From assembly GCA_015680685.1 (NCBI GenBank), contig MNCI01030643.1, positions 136,106-200,105 of the forward strand: a stretch of DNA of 64,000 nucleotides, read 5' to 3'. The translations under genes and the position numbers were made by a program. The DNA comes from Gnetum montanum (lineage: Eukaryota; Streptophyta; Gnetopsida; Gnetales; Gnetaceae). Below, piece by piece: positions 22,764-33,377 of this stretch (position 1 is the first letter of the stretch; the number at the start of each line of letters is the position of its first letter). The notes beneath the pieces were generated by a model. That model was not told where the DNA came from and did not search any database. It was given only the letters and a program-made list of their open reading frames with translations.

Positions 22764-23750
22764 CTAGTGATTTGCTCTAGTTATTGAGTTGCCTCTTAAT
22801 CTTTTGTAGCTTAACATGTGGGGTTGGGCATGTAGGTACTTACCTTCCCCTTCATCGGTGATGTCAAAGGATAATTCTAACCAAGATACATTAGTAGGAA
22901 TGGCTCCTATGTTTGTGTTGTCCAGTGTTTCCTTAATTTTTATAGGGTTGTGGGTTAACGTTGGGTTCATGTCTTGGAGCATGCTCATAGTTCCTTCCTT
23001 AGGCTCGATTAACTCAATTTCTCACTCTTGATCCACTCCAGGGTGTGAGGAAGTGAGCAATACTTTTATATCCCCACGTATGATGATTTCACCACCCTCA
23101 TAAGGTAGGTCGATCTCTTGATGGATTAGTGAGGATACAGCTCTAAGTTGAGCTAGCCAAGGACGTCCTAGAATCAGGTTAAACCCTAGCATTTCGTTGA
23201 CTACTACGAATTTAGCTGATGTGGGGAATTGGTCCCTGGCTTTGAAATCTAAGGTAACCATACCTTTCACCCCAACATAGGAACCACTAAAGGATTTTAG
23301 GAAAGAAGTTGTCGTGGGTTGTATTTGTTCAATAAGTCCTAGTTTTTCGATGACGGGAAAAGGTATTACATTTGTTGCTACACCGTCATTGACATGGACC
23401 CTACGTATCTTGAAATGATTGACCTATATCATTATGAACATAGGGGCTATGGTGACTTCTCCTATTTTCTCATCTAGCTTAATGTCCTCTGCATGAAAAT
23501 CTAGGGATGTGGTCTTTGATTCCTGAGTTTGCGAGAATAATACTGCATAAATGGATGGTTCATTGGTAGGGAAGTCTTCACTAATAGGAATTGAAATTAG
23601 CATCTGCACGAGAGCTTCTCGATGTACTGGTGAAGTCATTACTAGGTCATATAGACTTAAAGAAGTATTTTTTTTTAAGGCTTGTGTAACTTGAGTCAAC
23701 ATGCTTCCTAGGTCTTTACCTTTCGAATACCTCTATCTATGGAGACTTAA
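22764..23750 (-). pseudogene. pro: Aspartic protease region, element B
   Basis: The retropepsin-like domain processes gag and pol. The active-site region reads VNDGVATNVIPFPV at about 23350-23390, where other families have D-[ST]-G. Later come NLILGRPWLAQLRAVSS (23120-23180) and HQEIDLPYEGGEIII, typical of Tat/Ogre proteases (LGRPW). Upstream (23424-23702) is the gag-protease linker SLYDLVMTSPVHREALVQML, shared with A. Downstream the frame runs to TDEGEG and then a perfect splice donor at 22843. Stops separate the pieces. Confidence 0.8.
22838..22844 (-). promoter_or_regulatory. Candidate sense splice donor after protease, element B
   Basis: The minus strand reads GGGGAAG|GTAAGTACC, a consensus 5' splice site in phase 1 of the protease frame. 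With an acceptor before pol (16392 in B) it would remove the whole antisense gene. Ogre elements are known to splice an intron between protease and RT. Copies A and C do not keep GT at the aligned site, so the call is tentative. Confidence 0.4.
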
Positions 23751-24961
23751 TCCATTTGACCTAGCATTCATATTTCTTGTGGAGGAATTTTTGCATTAGT
23801 AACTGGGGATGATGGATTTGGCACACAACCTATGACATTATCTTTGTTTTGATGACTTGTAGTAGGCTCATTAATGGACAGACCCATAGGAACAGTGTTT
23901 AATGATATGGGTTTTTATGGTTCTAATTTATGCTAATGGTTTTCTCTTTCCATGCACTCTCTTGTTAATTTATTGGAAAGACATTCTCGCAGAGGTCACA
24001 GAGGAACAGAGGTGGGTTGTGTGCTAGGGTGTTTTGGCATCCAAATCACAAAGGGAATGGATCAGTTTTTAGATGGTGTGGTTTTTGTTGCAACGAAAGG
24101 AGGTACGCGGATAAAAAATGGTTTCTGTGGTGTCGGGGATGTGCATATGATGAAAGGGGTTTGAGGAGATGTTGGGGTAGGTGTGTTTTCTATAGACCTG
24201 CAAATCACAAAAGGTTTTTATGGAACATCCTATTTATTCTCCACATGGATTGTATTAATCACATATGGTGCATCATTGGTATTCAGAGGATCCTTGTAGA
24301 CTCCCATGGGTTGGTTTTGGGGTCTTACTAGGTTTGCTTTGTCGAATACTACTTCACCCCTATCAATCATGCGTTGTATATCTTGTTTCAAGGTGGAATA
24401 GTAATTAGTCCCATGACCACACCATTGGTGATATTCACAAAACCTATCCAGCCTAAAGCCTCTTTGAATGGGGGGTTCATTGGCTATTGCTAACGTTGGG
24501 TTCTTGGCCAACTCACAAAATCGATCATGTTTTTGAGAGGTCGTAGGAGACATTTGTTTATGATGGATTAACCTAGCCTTTAGAAGTTGATCAAGAAATT
24601 GTGAAGGATTCATAGGCAAGGGTGCATATTGAGTGGGGTCTTTTCTTTCGAATGTACAGGCATGACCCATGTTGGTGTTTCTATTTGATGAAGGTTTGGG
24701 TGTAGGCATGGGTGTGTTTCTTTCATTGTCGTTTGGGGTGGCAAGTTGTTTTTCCTTTTGTCCTAGATGGTTAGGTCTGGCTCTTTCCACTACCGCTACT
24801 AACTTCATTTTGGATTTATCTTTCCTTGTATGTTGGCTCCCAAAGCTTGAGTAAGCTAGTTCATTTCTTGTTTGTGCCACCTTTTCTATATCTTTAATTT
24901 GCAAAAATGCTTGGCTTAATGTGTGGGCATGATCAACTGACAGCGTGAGAAGCTGCAGCAT
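23751..24961 (-). pseudogene. gag: Gag C-terminal part, element B (N-terminal part deleted)
   Basis: The nucleocapsid-side portion of gag survives: HAHTLSQAFLQIKDIEKVAQ at the start, a basic KKD/KEK-rich stretch, NPSQFLDQLLKARLIHHKQM, then the zinc-knuckle-like FCEYHQWCGHGTNYYSTLK near 24420. Its last expected Cys is Tyr, as also in A. The capsid-like half present in A (29862-30150) is absent. Only about 200 bases separate this frame from the PBS, against about 1.9 kb between the PBS and the aligned point in A. Element B would have needed gag from another copy. Confidence 0.8.
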
Positions 24962-25035
24962 GAGTCAACTACAGTGTGACTGACTATCAGCATGAGAAGC
25001 TGTAGTGTGATTCAACTGCAACATGAGGTATCGGG
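24935..25035 (-). repeat. GCGTGAGAAGCTGCAGCATGA repeats at the B gag deletion
   Basis: About four degenerate units of AGCGTGAGAAGCTGCAGCATG lie exactly where gag's N-terminal half is missing. They match words in the B LTR (10440-10720, 26380-26620) and in the antisense gene's 5' region. Confidence 0.6.
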
Positions 25036-25158
25036 GACAGATGGATAGGATGGCTATGTAACCTAGCTAGACAAGCTGGGCTTTAGTTTTAGCACTTAGT
25101 CTATGCAGCTTTTGGATAGGTAGCATGATCAATGTTTCAACAGACAACAAAAAAGTTG

Positions 25159-25176
25159 ACCCTCCTTCTAGCACCA
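25159..25176 (-). promoter_or_regulatory. Primer binding site, element B
   Basis: The minus strand reads TGGTGCTAGAAGGAGGGT, six bases after the 5' LTR end. It starts with TGG, as a site pairing with a tRNA CCA end must. Element A has TGGCACTAGAAGAAGGGC. I do not assign the tRNA. Confidence 0.7.
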
Positions 25177-25182
25177 ATTTAC

Positions 25183-26894
25183 TGTACTGACCTAAATCAT
25201 CGGTGTAAGGCTGTAAGGGAAAACAAACACCAAAAGATCGTCAGGCAGACACAGTTGACCCTACCTTCACTTGAGGATGAGCTAGAAAAGGAAACAAAGG
25301 CATAGTGCCTTGGATGGTCTGCACACAAATCAACTAAGGACTTCCCTAAGCGTAAACTATGGCTTGCGCTAGGGTTATCATAACTAATTTTTGAAATGTA
25401 AATAGTGCACACAAAATGTAAAAAGAAATATATGCAGAACTGGTATTGCAAAAAGAATGTAAACTAAATGTAAAATAGAGAAAGAAATATAATGGCTAGA
25501 AAAATGAACTATATTGTATTGCTTAGAAAATATGTGCACCAGTCAAAGCGTAGTTGCATGTACGTGGCAAGTCAAGCACCAAGCCCTGGAGTGATGTAAT
25601 GTGTTTCAGAAGTCCTTGGATGCTAAGAGTTAAGTGTGCCTGAGCATCTAAGGATTGCTAGTTTAAGTTTCCTAAGCTATCCACCTACAAAATTGCCAAC
25701 CCCACTTATGTGAATTTATAGGGTATTTATAGGGTTTGGCGAGGTTTGGGCATGGAATTCATGAATGGAATCAACAACTAAGAGATGAGAGGAAAATTGA
25801 TCTAGCTACACATGTCCAATGGACAGCTATGTGTGAGTTGGACGTGTGTGGGAAAGCTACATTCTGGACCAGGTGCATTGTATCTTACAACGTGTGACAA
25901 CTTACCCAAGCTAGCTTACACTCATGGAAGTTCATGCAATTCGGAGCGTAAGAGCCTAACAAGCTTACAAATGAATATTTACAATGAAATGATAATGTAC
26001 ACCAAGATAAATTGGCTCTGGCTTGCTTGAAACATCTGGATTTCTGGCTTGACTATTGTAGGGTGTCAATTCGAGTGGTTTCATGGCTGTTTGAGGCATC
26101 TTTGCTTGATAAGAACTTCCAGCATGAGTTGATTTTGTCCTAGCATGTCCTCAATGTGTGCATGCTATACTCACACTCCAGCATGACCTCAACCTGACCT
26201 CAGCATCAGTGACTTGAAAATGATACATTTCACTCCAAATTTTGATTTTTTGAAGCCTAATTCTTGAGTGCAACTCCTGTCTAACTGTAGTTAACCCTGA
26301 GAGTGACTGAAAATCAGAGACTGAGTTTGAAAGTAACTTGTTTTGATCCATCTTTTGCATCTCACACTAGACTCATGCTACCAACGTGAGCTGCAACGTG
26401 ACCATAGCGTGAGCTGCAGCATGACCTGCAAAAACTTGCAATTTTGTTCTTGAAATCTAGGATTCTAGAGGCTGAAATCTGAAGTTGTCAATAATGAGCC
26501 TTGAGGATGGCTTGCACCTTTGAAATCAGTTCATTTTGATACACTTTTGGGTTCTGAAGGTTGCTCACGTTGCACTCATGCTGACAGCGTGACCTCAGCA
26601 TCAGTGACAGCATGAAAGATAGCATGAGTGTGAAAACTTGCAATTTTTGGCTTGAAATTTGAATCTTTGAATGCTGATGCTTGGATTGATCATTAGTGGC
26701 ATTAAGGATAGCTTGAACCTTCATATTTGGACCATTTTTAACTTGATCCTGAAGTTGTTGTAGTTACTCACACTGGGGGAAAGCTAGCTTGACGAGGTGA
26801 GCAAGCTAGGCATGAGTTCCATGCCTTAGTTGAGTTTTGCCTCCCAAAACTTCTTCTCATTTCAAAAGTCTAGGCTAAAATTAGTCATGTTTCA
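25183..26894 (-). mobile_element. 5' LTR of element B
   Basis: 1712 bp, with the same boundaries as its partner at 9253-10992 (TGTACTGACC...GTTTCA in plus view). TATA box at 25724-25731 on the minus strand. GTGAGCTGCAGC words at 26380-26620. The differences from the partner are mainly C/T and G/A. Confidence 0.85.
25724..25731 (-). promoter_or_regulatory. TATA box, B 5' LTR
   Basis: TATAAATA on the minus strand. This is the likely promoter for the B sense transcript. Confidence 0.6.
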
Positions 26895-27118
26895 GCCTTG
26901 GGATTAGTTTGGATTTCATTCCCCTTGAGATAGGCGCGGGGTCATCTCGGGTTAGTCACTTTCTTATGATGAAACTATTTATTTCGTTCTAGCTTTTACT
27001 GTGACTCTAGTTGACTACTTTGTTTTCTATGATACAGATTCCAAATGAAGAAGTAAGGCCCTCTGAGGGTAGGAACAATGACACAGAGGAAGATGATGCA
27101 GAAGAAGACAATGTATGA
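26895..27118 (+). pseudogene. Antisense gene of element A, end of exon 7 and exon 8
   Basis: This continues 4879-9252 after the B insertion. 26895-26950 ends exon 7; the text ...GAGATAGGCGCGGGGTCATC aligns with GAGATGGATGTAGGCACATC in copy C just before its donor. The intron is 26951-27037 (GTTAGT...ATACAG). Exon 8, 27038-27118, is a short acidic end (NDTEEDDAEEDNV, then TGA). Exon 8 is similar in length and position in B (22095-22163) and C (42030-42089). Confidence 0.75.
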
Positions 27119-27690
27119 CAGCAAGGGATCATATTTTGTACTTTTGCAAAAAACATTGTAAACATTATTTAATTGAAACTTTGAATGGAAAACGAATTAT
27201 GAAAAGATTTGTTATAGCTTACGTATTGTCTATGTGATCGGTTATCTATCATTTTCATGTCTTAGTTTTAGGCCATTTTAGGCCATTGTTAGGTGATAAA
27301 TAAGAGAAAAATTTTTATTATTTGTTTTTTATTTCGGATAGCCATTTTTAGGCCTTAGCGGGATGCAACGTAATGTAAATGGATGAATTTGCTAGTTTTA
27401 GGCCTTAGCAGGTTGTATGTAGTTTAAGGCCATTTCAAGCCATGGGATGGTGTAGTTTTAGGCCATTTCAGGCCATGATATGATGTAAACAAATGTGAAT
27501 AACTTAAAATGAATTGGTTAGGCACCTAGCGTAGATGGATGAATGTGAAGTAAACAAGCGATAAATGTACAATGAGTGTTAACCGGGTAGAAAGTTGCAG
27601 GGTTGCTACGCTATATGTAACTGCTTTCTAACCCATCATGGATTTGGTGAGACGTAAGTCTAAGAAGCTTTGCTGTGGCATTCATCTACA
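27119..27690 (-). repeat. A: joint between antisense gene and protease
   Basis: Hairpin units at 27265-27480: GGCC-atttta-GGCC, GGCC-ttagca-GGTT and GGCC-atttca-GGCC twice, all after AGTTTTA or AGTTTAA. The remainder shows nothing recognisable. Confidence 0.65.
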
Positions 27691-28400
27691 TCGTTGTCTT
27701 CCTCCTAGAAAGGTAACTCAGCCCACACATTTTCATTTTTTGTGCTGGCATGTTTGGCTGACTCTTTCATTAAATAGTTAGTGCTGATGGAGACAGGTTC
27801 CTCATTCTTAGAGGTTATGACCTTTGAACCCTACTCCATATCTATGTTATTTATTGCTTGTGTTGCTACCTTGTCACCATGGATCACCACCTCCTTGCCT
27901 ACATAGGGTAGATGGATCTCCTGATGTATGGGTGAAGAGACGGCCCTGCGTTGGGCTAACCATGATCTCCCCAGGATTAGGTTAAACTTAGGCATCTCTT
28001 CCACCATGATAAACATTGCATTTGTGGGGAACTGGTCCCTTGCCACAAAGTCAATGTGGACTATGCCTTTCACCATGACCAGTGCCCCGTTGAATGACTT
28101 CAAGCATGACGTTGTCGTGGGTTTGACCTGGTCCACCAAACCTAGTTTATCCACGATAGGGAATGGGATGACATTCGTAGCAGCCACATCATCAATGTGT
28201 AGCCTTCAAATCTTATGTTGACCAACCCGAATTATGATGAACAGGGGTGTTGTAGTCACCTAACCCTTCTCAGGGTCTTCCCTAATGGAATCATCAAGGA
28301 ATGTCAATTGGGATGGCTATGGTTCTACAAGCGTATAAGGAAGAATAACCGAATGGATTACTTTCTCTTCTGTTAGCATGTTCTCGTCAATAGGTATTTC
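27691..28400 (-). pseudogene. pro: Aspartic protease region, element A
   Basis: The active-site region is HIDDVAATNVIPFPIVDKLG near 28150-28205, followed by TTSCLKSFNGALVMVKGI, ARDQFPTNAMFIMVEEMP, NLILGRSWLAQRRAVSS and HQEIHLPYVGKEVVI. With copies B (NDGVAT) and C (DDRAAT) the ancestral site looks like DDGAAT, not D[ST]GA. After 27831 the frame goes on through NVWAELPF to about 27690, with stops. Confidence 0.8.
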
Positions 28401-31290
28401 TATTAACATGTAAAACATATCCTCACGGTATGTAGTAGAAGTTAGTATCAGGTCATACAGGCTCAACATTGTGTTCTTTTGTTTGAGAGCCTACTTGACC
28501 TAAGTAAGAGCGTTTAATAGGTCACGCCCACCTTCCTATTGCTTATTGTCTTTCTCCTCTTCCATTCATCCTAGGAGATGAATTTTCGAAGCAGGAATAG
28601 CTTTGAGCTTAGGATCAAACTATTTCGGGCAAGGTGGCAAATACCATGCATGTGTAGCAATATTATCTTTTGGTGACGAGGACGTAGATGCAAAGGACGA
28701 GGGAGTAGGCTTGGAAGGACTTGGGGCAGTACCTTCCATTGCCACATCACCTATTGAATGCTCTTCTCTTGTCCTTGGATGAGAAGGTTGTGGTGCTATC
28801 TTATGCAAGGTGGGGACGGTTGAATGGTTTGGCCCCCTAATGAAAAATGGTGCTCTTGGTGTTAGTGCATGTGATGGTAAGATTTTGTTTACAAGAGATG
28901 TAGGGGCAGATGTTTGAGGAGGAACCTTTAGGACAAATGGTTTTTGTGGCATTTTTTAAGTCACTGGTGGTGTAGGTGCACTACACTGAGGCACACGAAT
29001 CACAAACAACTGCTGAGGCGATTTAGGATTACTGTCCATGCTGATAGTGTTGATGGTGTAACTAGCATTGTTGGCATTAAGCGGGTCTATGTAGACATGC
29101 ATTGACTAATTTTCGGGGCATATGGGGTTGCTTTCTTCTAGAACCAACTTCCCCTAATCAATCATTTGTTGTATGTCATCCTTTAACGTCAAATAGTAAT
29201 CCGTGTCGTGAGCACACACTTGATGGTAGTCACAAAATCGCTCTAGCCTAAAATTCTTAGGAACTGGGGGCTCATTGGGAAAAGCCAAGGAGGGATTCCT
29301 AAGGTATTCATAGTGTCATTGATGCCTCTTGGCTGCCTCCTCTAACATCTTCTTGTGTTGAATATACCCTAGCCCCAGTAATTGCTTTAGAAGTTCTAAA
29401 GGATTGACAGGTAGCGAGGTGTACTTAGAGTAATTTTTATGCTCAAAGTTAGGCTTAGGTAGGGTGGATTCTTTGGGTGTCAAGGTGGCGGCTTCAGAAA
29501 CATTACTAGGTGTGGGTGAGGGGTTAGCTAGCGTAGTGGCCAACTTCTTGTTGTTATTTTTTTTGGGCTTGGCTTCGTTTGCCATAGCGGCCACTATGGA
29601 TATTGCAACCTTGCCTTTATCCTTATCCTTCTTTGTGAATGTGTTCTTGTATGCATCATAGGCTAGGTCTTTACCTGCCTTGACCGTGTCTTGTATGCTC
29701 TTGGTCTAGGCAAAAGCCTAGCTAAACATTCATGGAGTGAGATAGTACAGTTTAGACTTAATGAAGTCGTTCAGTGCACCCTTAAAGTTGGCCAACAGAT
29801 GGCCCTCCACGATAGGCTCATGGATCTTGTTAAGGGTAGTGCTCCATCGTCGTTTGAATTTCTAGACTGATTCTAGTAGATCTTGCTTTAAGCTCATCAA
29901 CTGATCCAGCATAACCTCTGATCTCAAGTTATACTTGAAATGAGTTATGAATTGAGTCAGCATCTCCTCTAGGATTGACATAGAAGAGCATGGAAGCACG
30001 TGACACCAATCCAAGGCTTTTCTCATCAAAGACATAGCAAATATGTAGATGATAATGTGTGGCCATTTTTGCAAAAGAAGGGACTCAGATTTAAATGTAA
30101 CAAGATGCGCATTGGGATCGCCCTCCCTGTTGTATTTTGTAAAGTGGGGGAGTGGCATCCCGAGGGGTAATGTTAGCATGGGGACTACTGGGCTGATGGG
30201 GTTGTCATGGTAGAAATCCATGACTTGTACCATGTTAGAACCAGTAGTTTTGAGGCATCGAACCTCTTCAGTAAGGGTCTGGATAAGTTGAAATTCTTGA
30301 TCCAGACCTGGGGCCAACGTAGACAGTTGGGGAGCTACAAGGGCAGCTCCCATTGGTGGCGCAGTAAGAACAGCAGCTTGGCTCATAGGCAATGCTATTG
30401 GGATGGCCCCTATGAAGGGTGCTACTACTATTGTCCACCACCTAGTGGGTGGTGCTGTTGGAGTAGCAGTCGCTGGTGGTGCCATAAGGTTGGTTGCTTG
30501 CATAATAGGTTGTGCAAACCAGAGTCTGGCACTTGGTTGTACCATCTGTAGGAGCTGGTATGTTTGGTGGTGAGCATAGTAAGACATTTGCAAAGGTTTC
30601 AAAATAGGAAGAGAAGTGAATGGAGTCCACCACGTGGGTGGGGTTGGAACCACCACTGATGGTGGAACAAGTGTAGATGCTAGGATGGATGTAGAGACTA
30701 TATGCAGCTGTGATGTAGGTACTGTATGAACATAAGATAGGGTATCCATGATTAGTGTGTGGTACGATGTAGGGATGGATTGGGAAAAATATTGCGGGGG
30801 GTGGTTCCTAGGAATGAGACAGGGAAATAGGCATGTTGATACACCGAGGGCATGTCACAGCTAATCGTTGCCAATGAAACTGCAGGTTGTGACAATGCAA
30901 ACATGATCATAAAGGGAGTAGTAGTGAAGAGTGAGTTTGACTAGAAACATGGGAAGGGAGGGATAGTCACAGGGTTAGTTTGACCCCCACCCTTAGACTG
31001 GGAATCCAGGTCCTCTTGGCCATCCTAAAACACCTCATCATAGTGAGACACTATGTCTCACAACTTCCTAGGCCTAGTTGTCCATATCAACTAATCTAAG
31101 ATCCACTGATGCATTTGCGTCAGAGGAATGGAAAGGCCAGTATTGGGAATAAATTCCCTCCCATTGCAGTAAATGAACTCGAAGCTACATTTTTCTTTCA
31201 GTTCTTGTGCATCTAAGGGTAGATTTTCCTGGACCTTAGCACAAAGAAAATTGTAAAGCTTGGTATGCTGTGCCAAGCTCTTAGGTGATC
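28401..31290 (-). pseudogene. gag: Gag, element A
   Basis: This is the structural protein forming the particle. The N-terminal part from about 31290 has no clear ATG in its frame (LAQHTKLYNFLCAKVQENLP). A Pro/Ala/Thr-rich stretch follows (30300-30740). The retrotransposon-gag capsid signature is PLPHFTKYNREGDPNAHLVTF ... ALDWCHVLPCSSMSILEEML ... HFKYNLRSEV (29900-30160). Then a Lys-rich part and NPLELLKQLLGLGYIQHKKM, the zinc-knuckle-like RFCDYHQVCAHDTDYYLTLK near 29230 (last Cys replaced by Tyr), a Ser/Pro-rich tail, and the linker SLYDLILTSTTYREDMFYML at about 28430. Many stops. Confidence 0.85.
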
Positions 31291-31627
31291 AATTTTGGAT
31301 CTTGAGAGATTGGTCTAGCCCTAGCATCGGGCTAGGCGGTCACTAGGCACCTGTGATGCCCTGAACCAAAAAGAGGACCTCAACATTAGAGATAGCAATG
31401 GCGATGCTTGAGAAAATAATTTTTGTAAAGCTAAGAATAGTTTGCAAGCAAGGAAAACAAAGATCAAGAGGTGATCAGAGGATTTCTATCCTGTAGGATT
31501 CCAAAGGAACCATTGTTGCAACCAGCCTATACCACATAATGTGTAAACAACCGCAAGGGTGTCACATTTATGCTGATAGGTAACGAGGTACAGAGAGCAC
31601 GCAGGGCTACTTGCAAAGCACTAAAAG
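31291..31627 (-). other. Element A leader between PBS and gag
   Basis: No signature is recognised. This is the expected place for the untranslated leader and packaging signal. Confidence 0.5.
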
Positions 31628-31645
31628 GCCCTTCTTCTAGTGCCA
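31628..31645 (-). promoter_or_regulatory. Primer binding site, element A
   Basis: The minus strand reads TGGCACTAGAAGAAGGGC, six bases after the LTR end (CGCTACA). Confidence 0.7.
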
Positions 31646-32230
31646 AAAAATTGTAGCGACCAAAAAAGTTAGTGGCTAGAAACACCGAGAGGTTGTTAGG
31701 CAAACAGGTTTAACCCTGGATCCGTGCGAGGGCCATGCTAGATAGAATAGAAGTGGGGCACCTTGAACGGTCTAGTCGATCAGACAAGGACTTAATCGAT
31801 GTAACTTAACCTTTCATAACATTTTTTTAAGTATGAGATACGTGAGGTGAAATTGATGGTTAATAAATGTAGGAATCTATAAAATAACACTAAACAGCAA
31901 TAGCAATGAAGAAATAATAGAGTAAGCTAGGGTAAGGAAATGCACCACTGCAAAATCGCAGGTTTGATTCTCTTCCATGTTTGAAGTGTATAACAAGTTG
32001 TACAATGCTGGAGGAGCACAGAGATTTCAAGGATGACTAGAACACTCAAAATCCCTCAACTATGCTTTTGATTGCAAACTTAAAAGCTAACTACACAAGA
32101 ATGCTGGTGCAAAGAGCAAATTCCAAATGCCAAAGCAAAATGCTAACTCAAAATTGCCAACAAATTTCCAACTGCAAAAATCTACCAACTACCAAAATTT
32201 TGCCAACCCTTTGAACATTGCTCATTGGGG

Positions 32231-32238
32231 TATTTATA
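32231..32238 (-). promoter_or_regulatory. TATA box, A LTR
   Basis: TATAAATA on the minus strand, in TCCTATAAATACCCC. Confidence 0.6.
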
Positions 32239-32812
32239 GGATCAGGAGAAAGCAAGAAATGAAGCCTAGATGCCAGGTGTCCTAGACCCCATGTGATGCT
32301 GATGTGCCTATACTACAAAGACATGCAACGTTGGTTGTGAACTTGCTACACTGTCAAAACTGCTCATGCCAACAATGCAAGCGAGAAATGAAGCACATTG
32401 AAGTGGCGTAGCTACTTGCTACACTGTGCTATGCTATGTGGCGTAGCATATTGGCGTAGCGAAGCTGCTTGCTACACTATGCTACACTGTGTAACATAGC
32501 ATATTGTCATATTGGCATAGCGTAGCACCTTGGTGTAGCGTACCTTCTTGCTACACTGTGCTATGCTATGTAGCATAGCACAGTGTAGCCACTGGTTTGA
32601 AAGAGAAATTTGCATTGAAGTTACTATCTTTTGCTAAAAGCCTTGGCTCATGCGAGATTAAATTTTGGGGATTTTGTTAGTTTTCATATTTGCTACACTA
32701 TGCTACACTACATAGTGTAGCATAGCATAGCATCCAATGTAATTTTCACTTCTGTTAAACTACAATGAGAAAAATTTACTTGTTTTGTCTTTGCTATTTT
32801 GTGCTATGCTAC

Positions 32813-32857
32813 GTAGCGTAGCGTAGCGTAGCGTAGCGTAGCGTAGCGTAGCGTAGC
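32813..32857. repeat. (GTAGC)9 palindromic microsatellite
   Basis: Nine perfect GTAGC units follow GCTATGCTAC. Since GTAGC is the complement of GCTAC, the array and its flank form a hairpin. Looser copies fill the rest of the LTR, the D and F LTRs, and intron 1 of the subfamily I antisense gene. Confidence 0.9.
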
Positions 32858-33377
32858 ACTCTATGTTGGCCAATTTCTGACCTTTCTTTTTCATAAACAT
32901 GTTGCTAAAACTTGTATTCAGACACTTGCTTAATTTTTTGAAGGTTTTCTACACTATGTAGCATAGCATAGCATAGCAGACTTCTCTACTAGAAAACTTG
33001 CCAAATTATTTTTCTCATCCTGAACATTGTTGACAACTCCAAGCATGGATTCTGAGTAGACTGTCAACTGAGTGAATTGCCCAGGTGGATAGGCCAAAGA
33101 GTCCATCAGGCCTGTTAGCTCTAGGGGTAGAAAACTTGCCAAACTAAACAGTCTAACTGCAGTGTCTACACATTTTGGCCAAGCTATCATGATGCTACAC
33201 TTGTGGGTATTCCTTGCCTGAATTCCAAGACCCTGGTGAAGCAAGAGGATCTCAAAATTTTATGTTGTTTCAAATGTTTTGTACCAGTTTATAGTTATAA
33301 CAGACTATATATGCTAGTTTATAGTCATAGCAGACTATAGCACTTACCTTGCTTCATGTTCAATGTAATTTTGCATG

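Larger units (their letters stand above)
9253..26894 (-). mobile_element. Element B: complete Tat-like LTR retrotransposon carrying an antisense gene
   Basis: This is the only copy with both LTRs in view, 17.6 kb long. Read leftward from 26894: 5' LTR, PBS, shortened gag, protease, opposite-strand gene (17073-22163), RT, RNase H, aRNH, integrase, repeats, PPT, 3' LTR. It sits inside exon 7 of the antisense gene of element A. The flanks (GTCTC left, GCCTT right) could be a 5-bp target duplication differing by two C/T changes. The LTRs differ from each other at many sites, mostly transitions, so the insertion is not recent. Confidence 0.85.
31652..33272 (-). mobile_element. 5' LTR of element A
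   Basis: In plus view it starts TGTAGCGACC and ends TTGTTTCA. It is 1621 bp. It aligns with the D LTR (43359-45042) at both ends: the block with CGGTCTAGTCGATCAGACAAGG, and the end CTTGAAATTTTA/CTCAAAATTTTA. TATA box at 32231-32238 (minus). 32400-32980 is dense in GCTACGCTATGCTACGTAGC. It is inserted in the hairpin array just after element C integrase. Confidence 0.85.

Noticed and set aside
25159-25176. Naming the priming tRNA
   Set aside because: The PBS is clear, but I cannot match TGGTGCTAGAAGGAGGGT to a specific tRNA 3' end with confidence from memory.
29464-30551. Plus-strand ORFs opposite element A gag
   Set aside because: Shadow frames: the minus strand here reads capsid and zinc-knuckle motifs shared with B, and the plus frames have no match in other copies.
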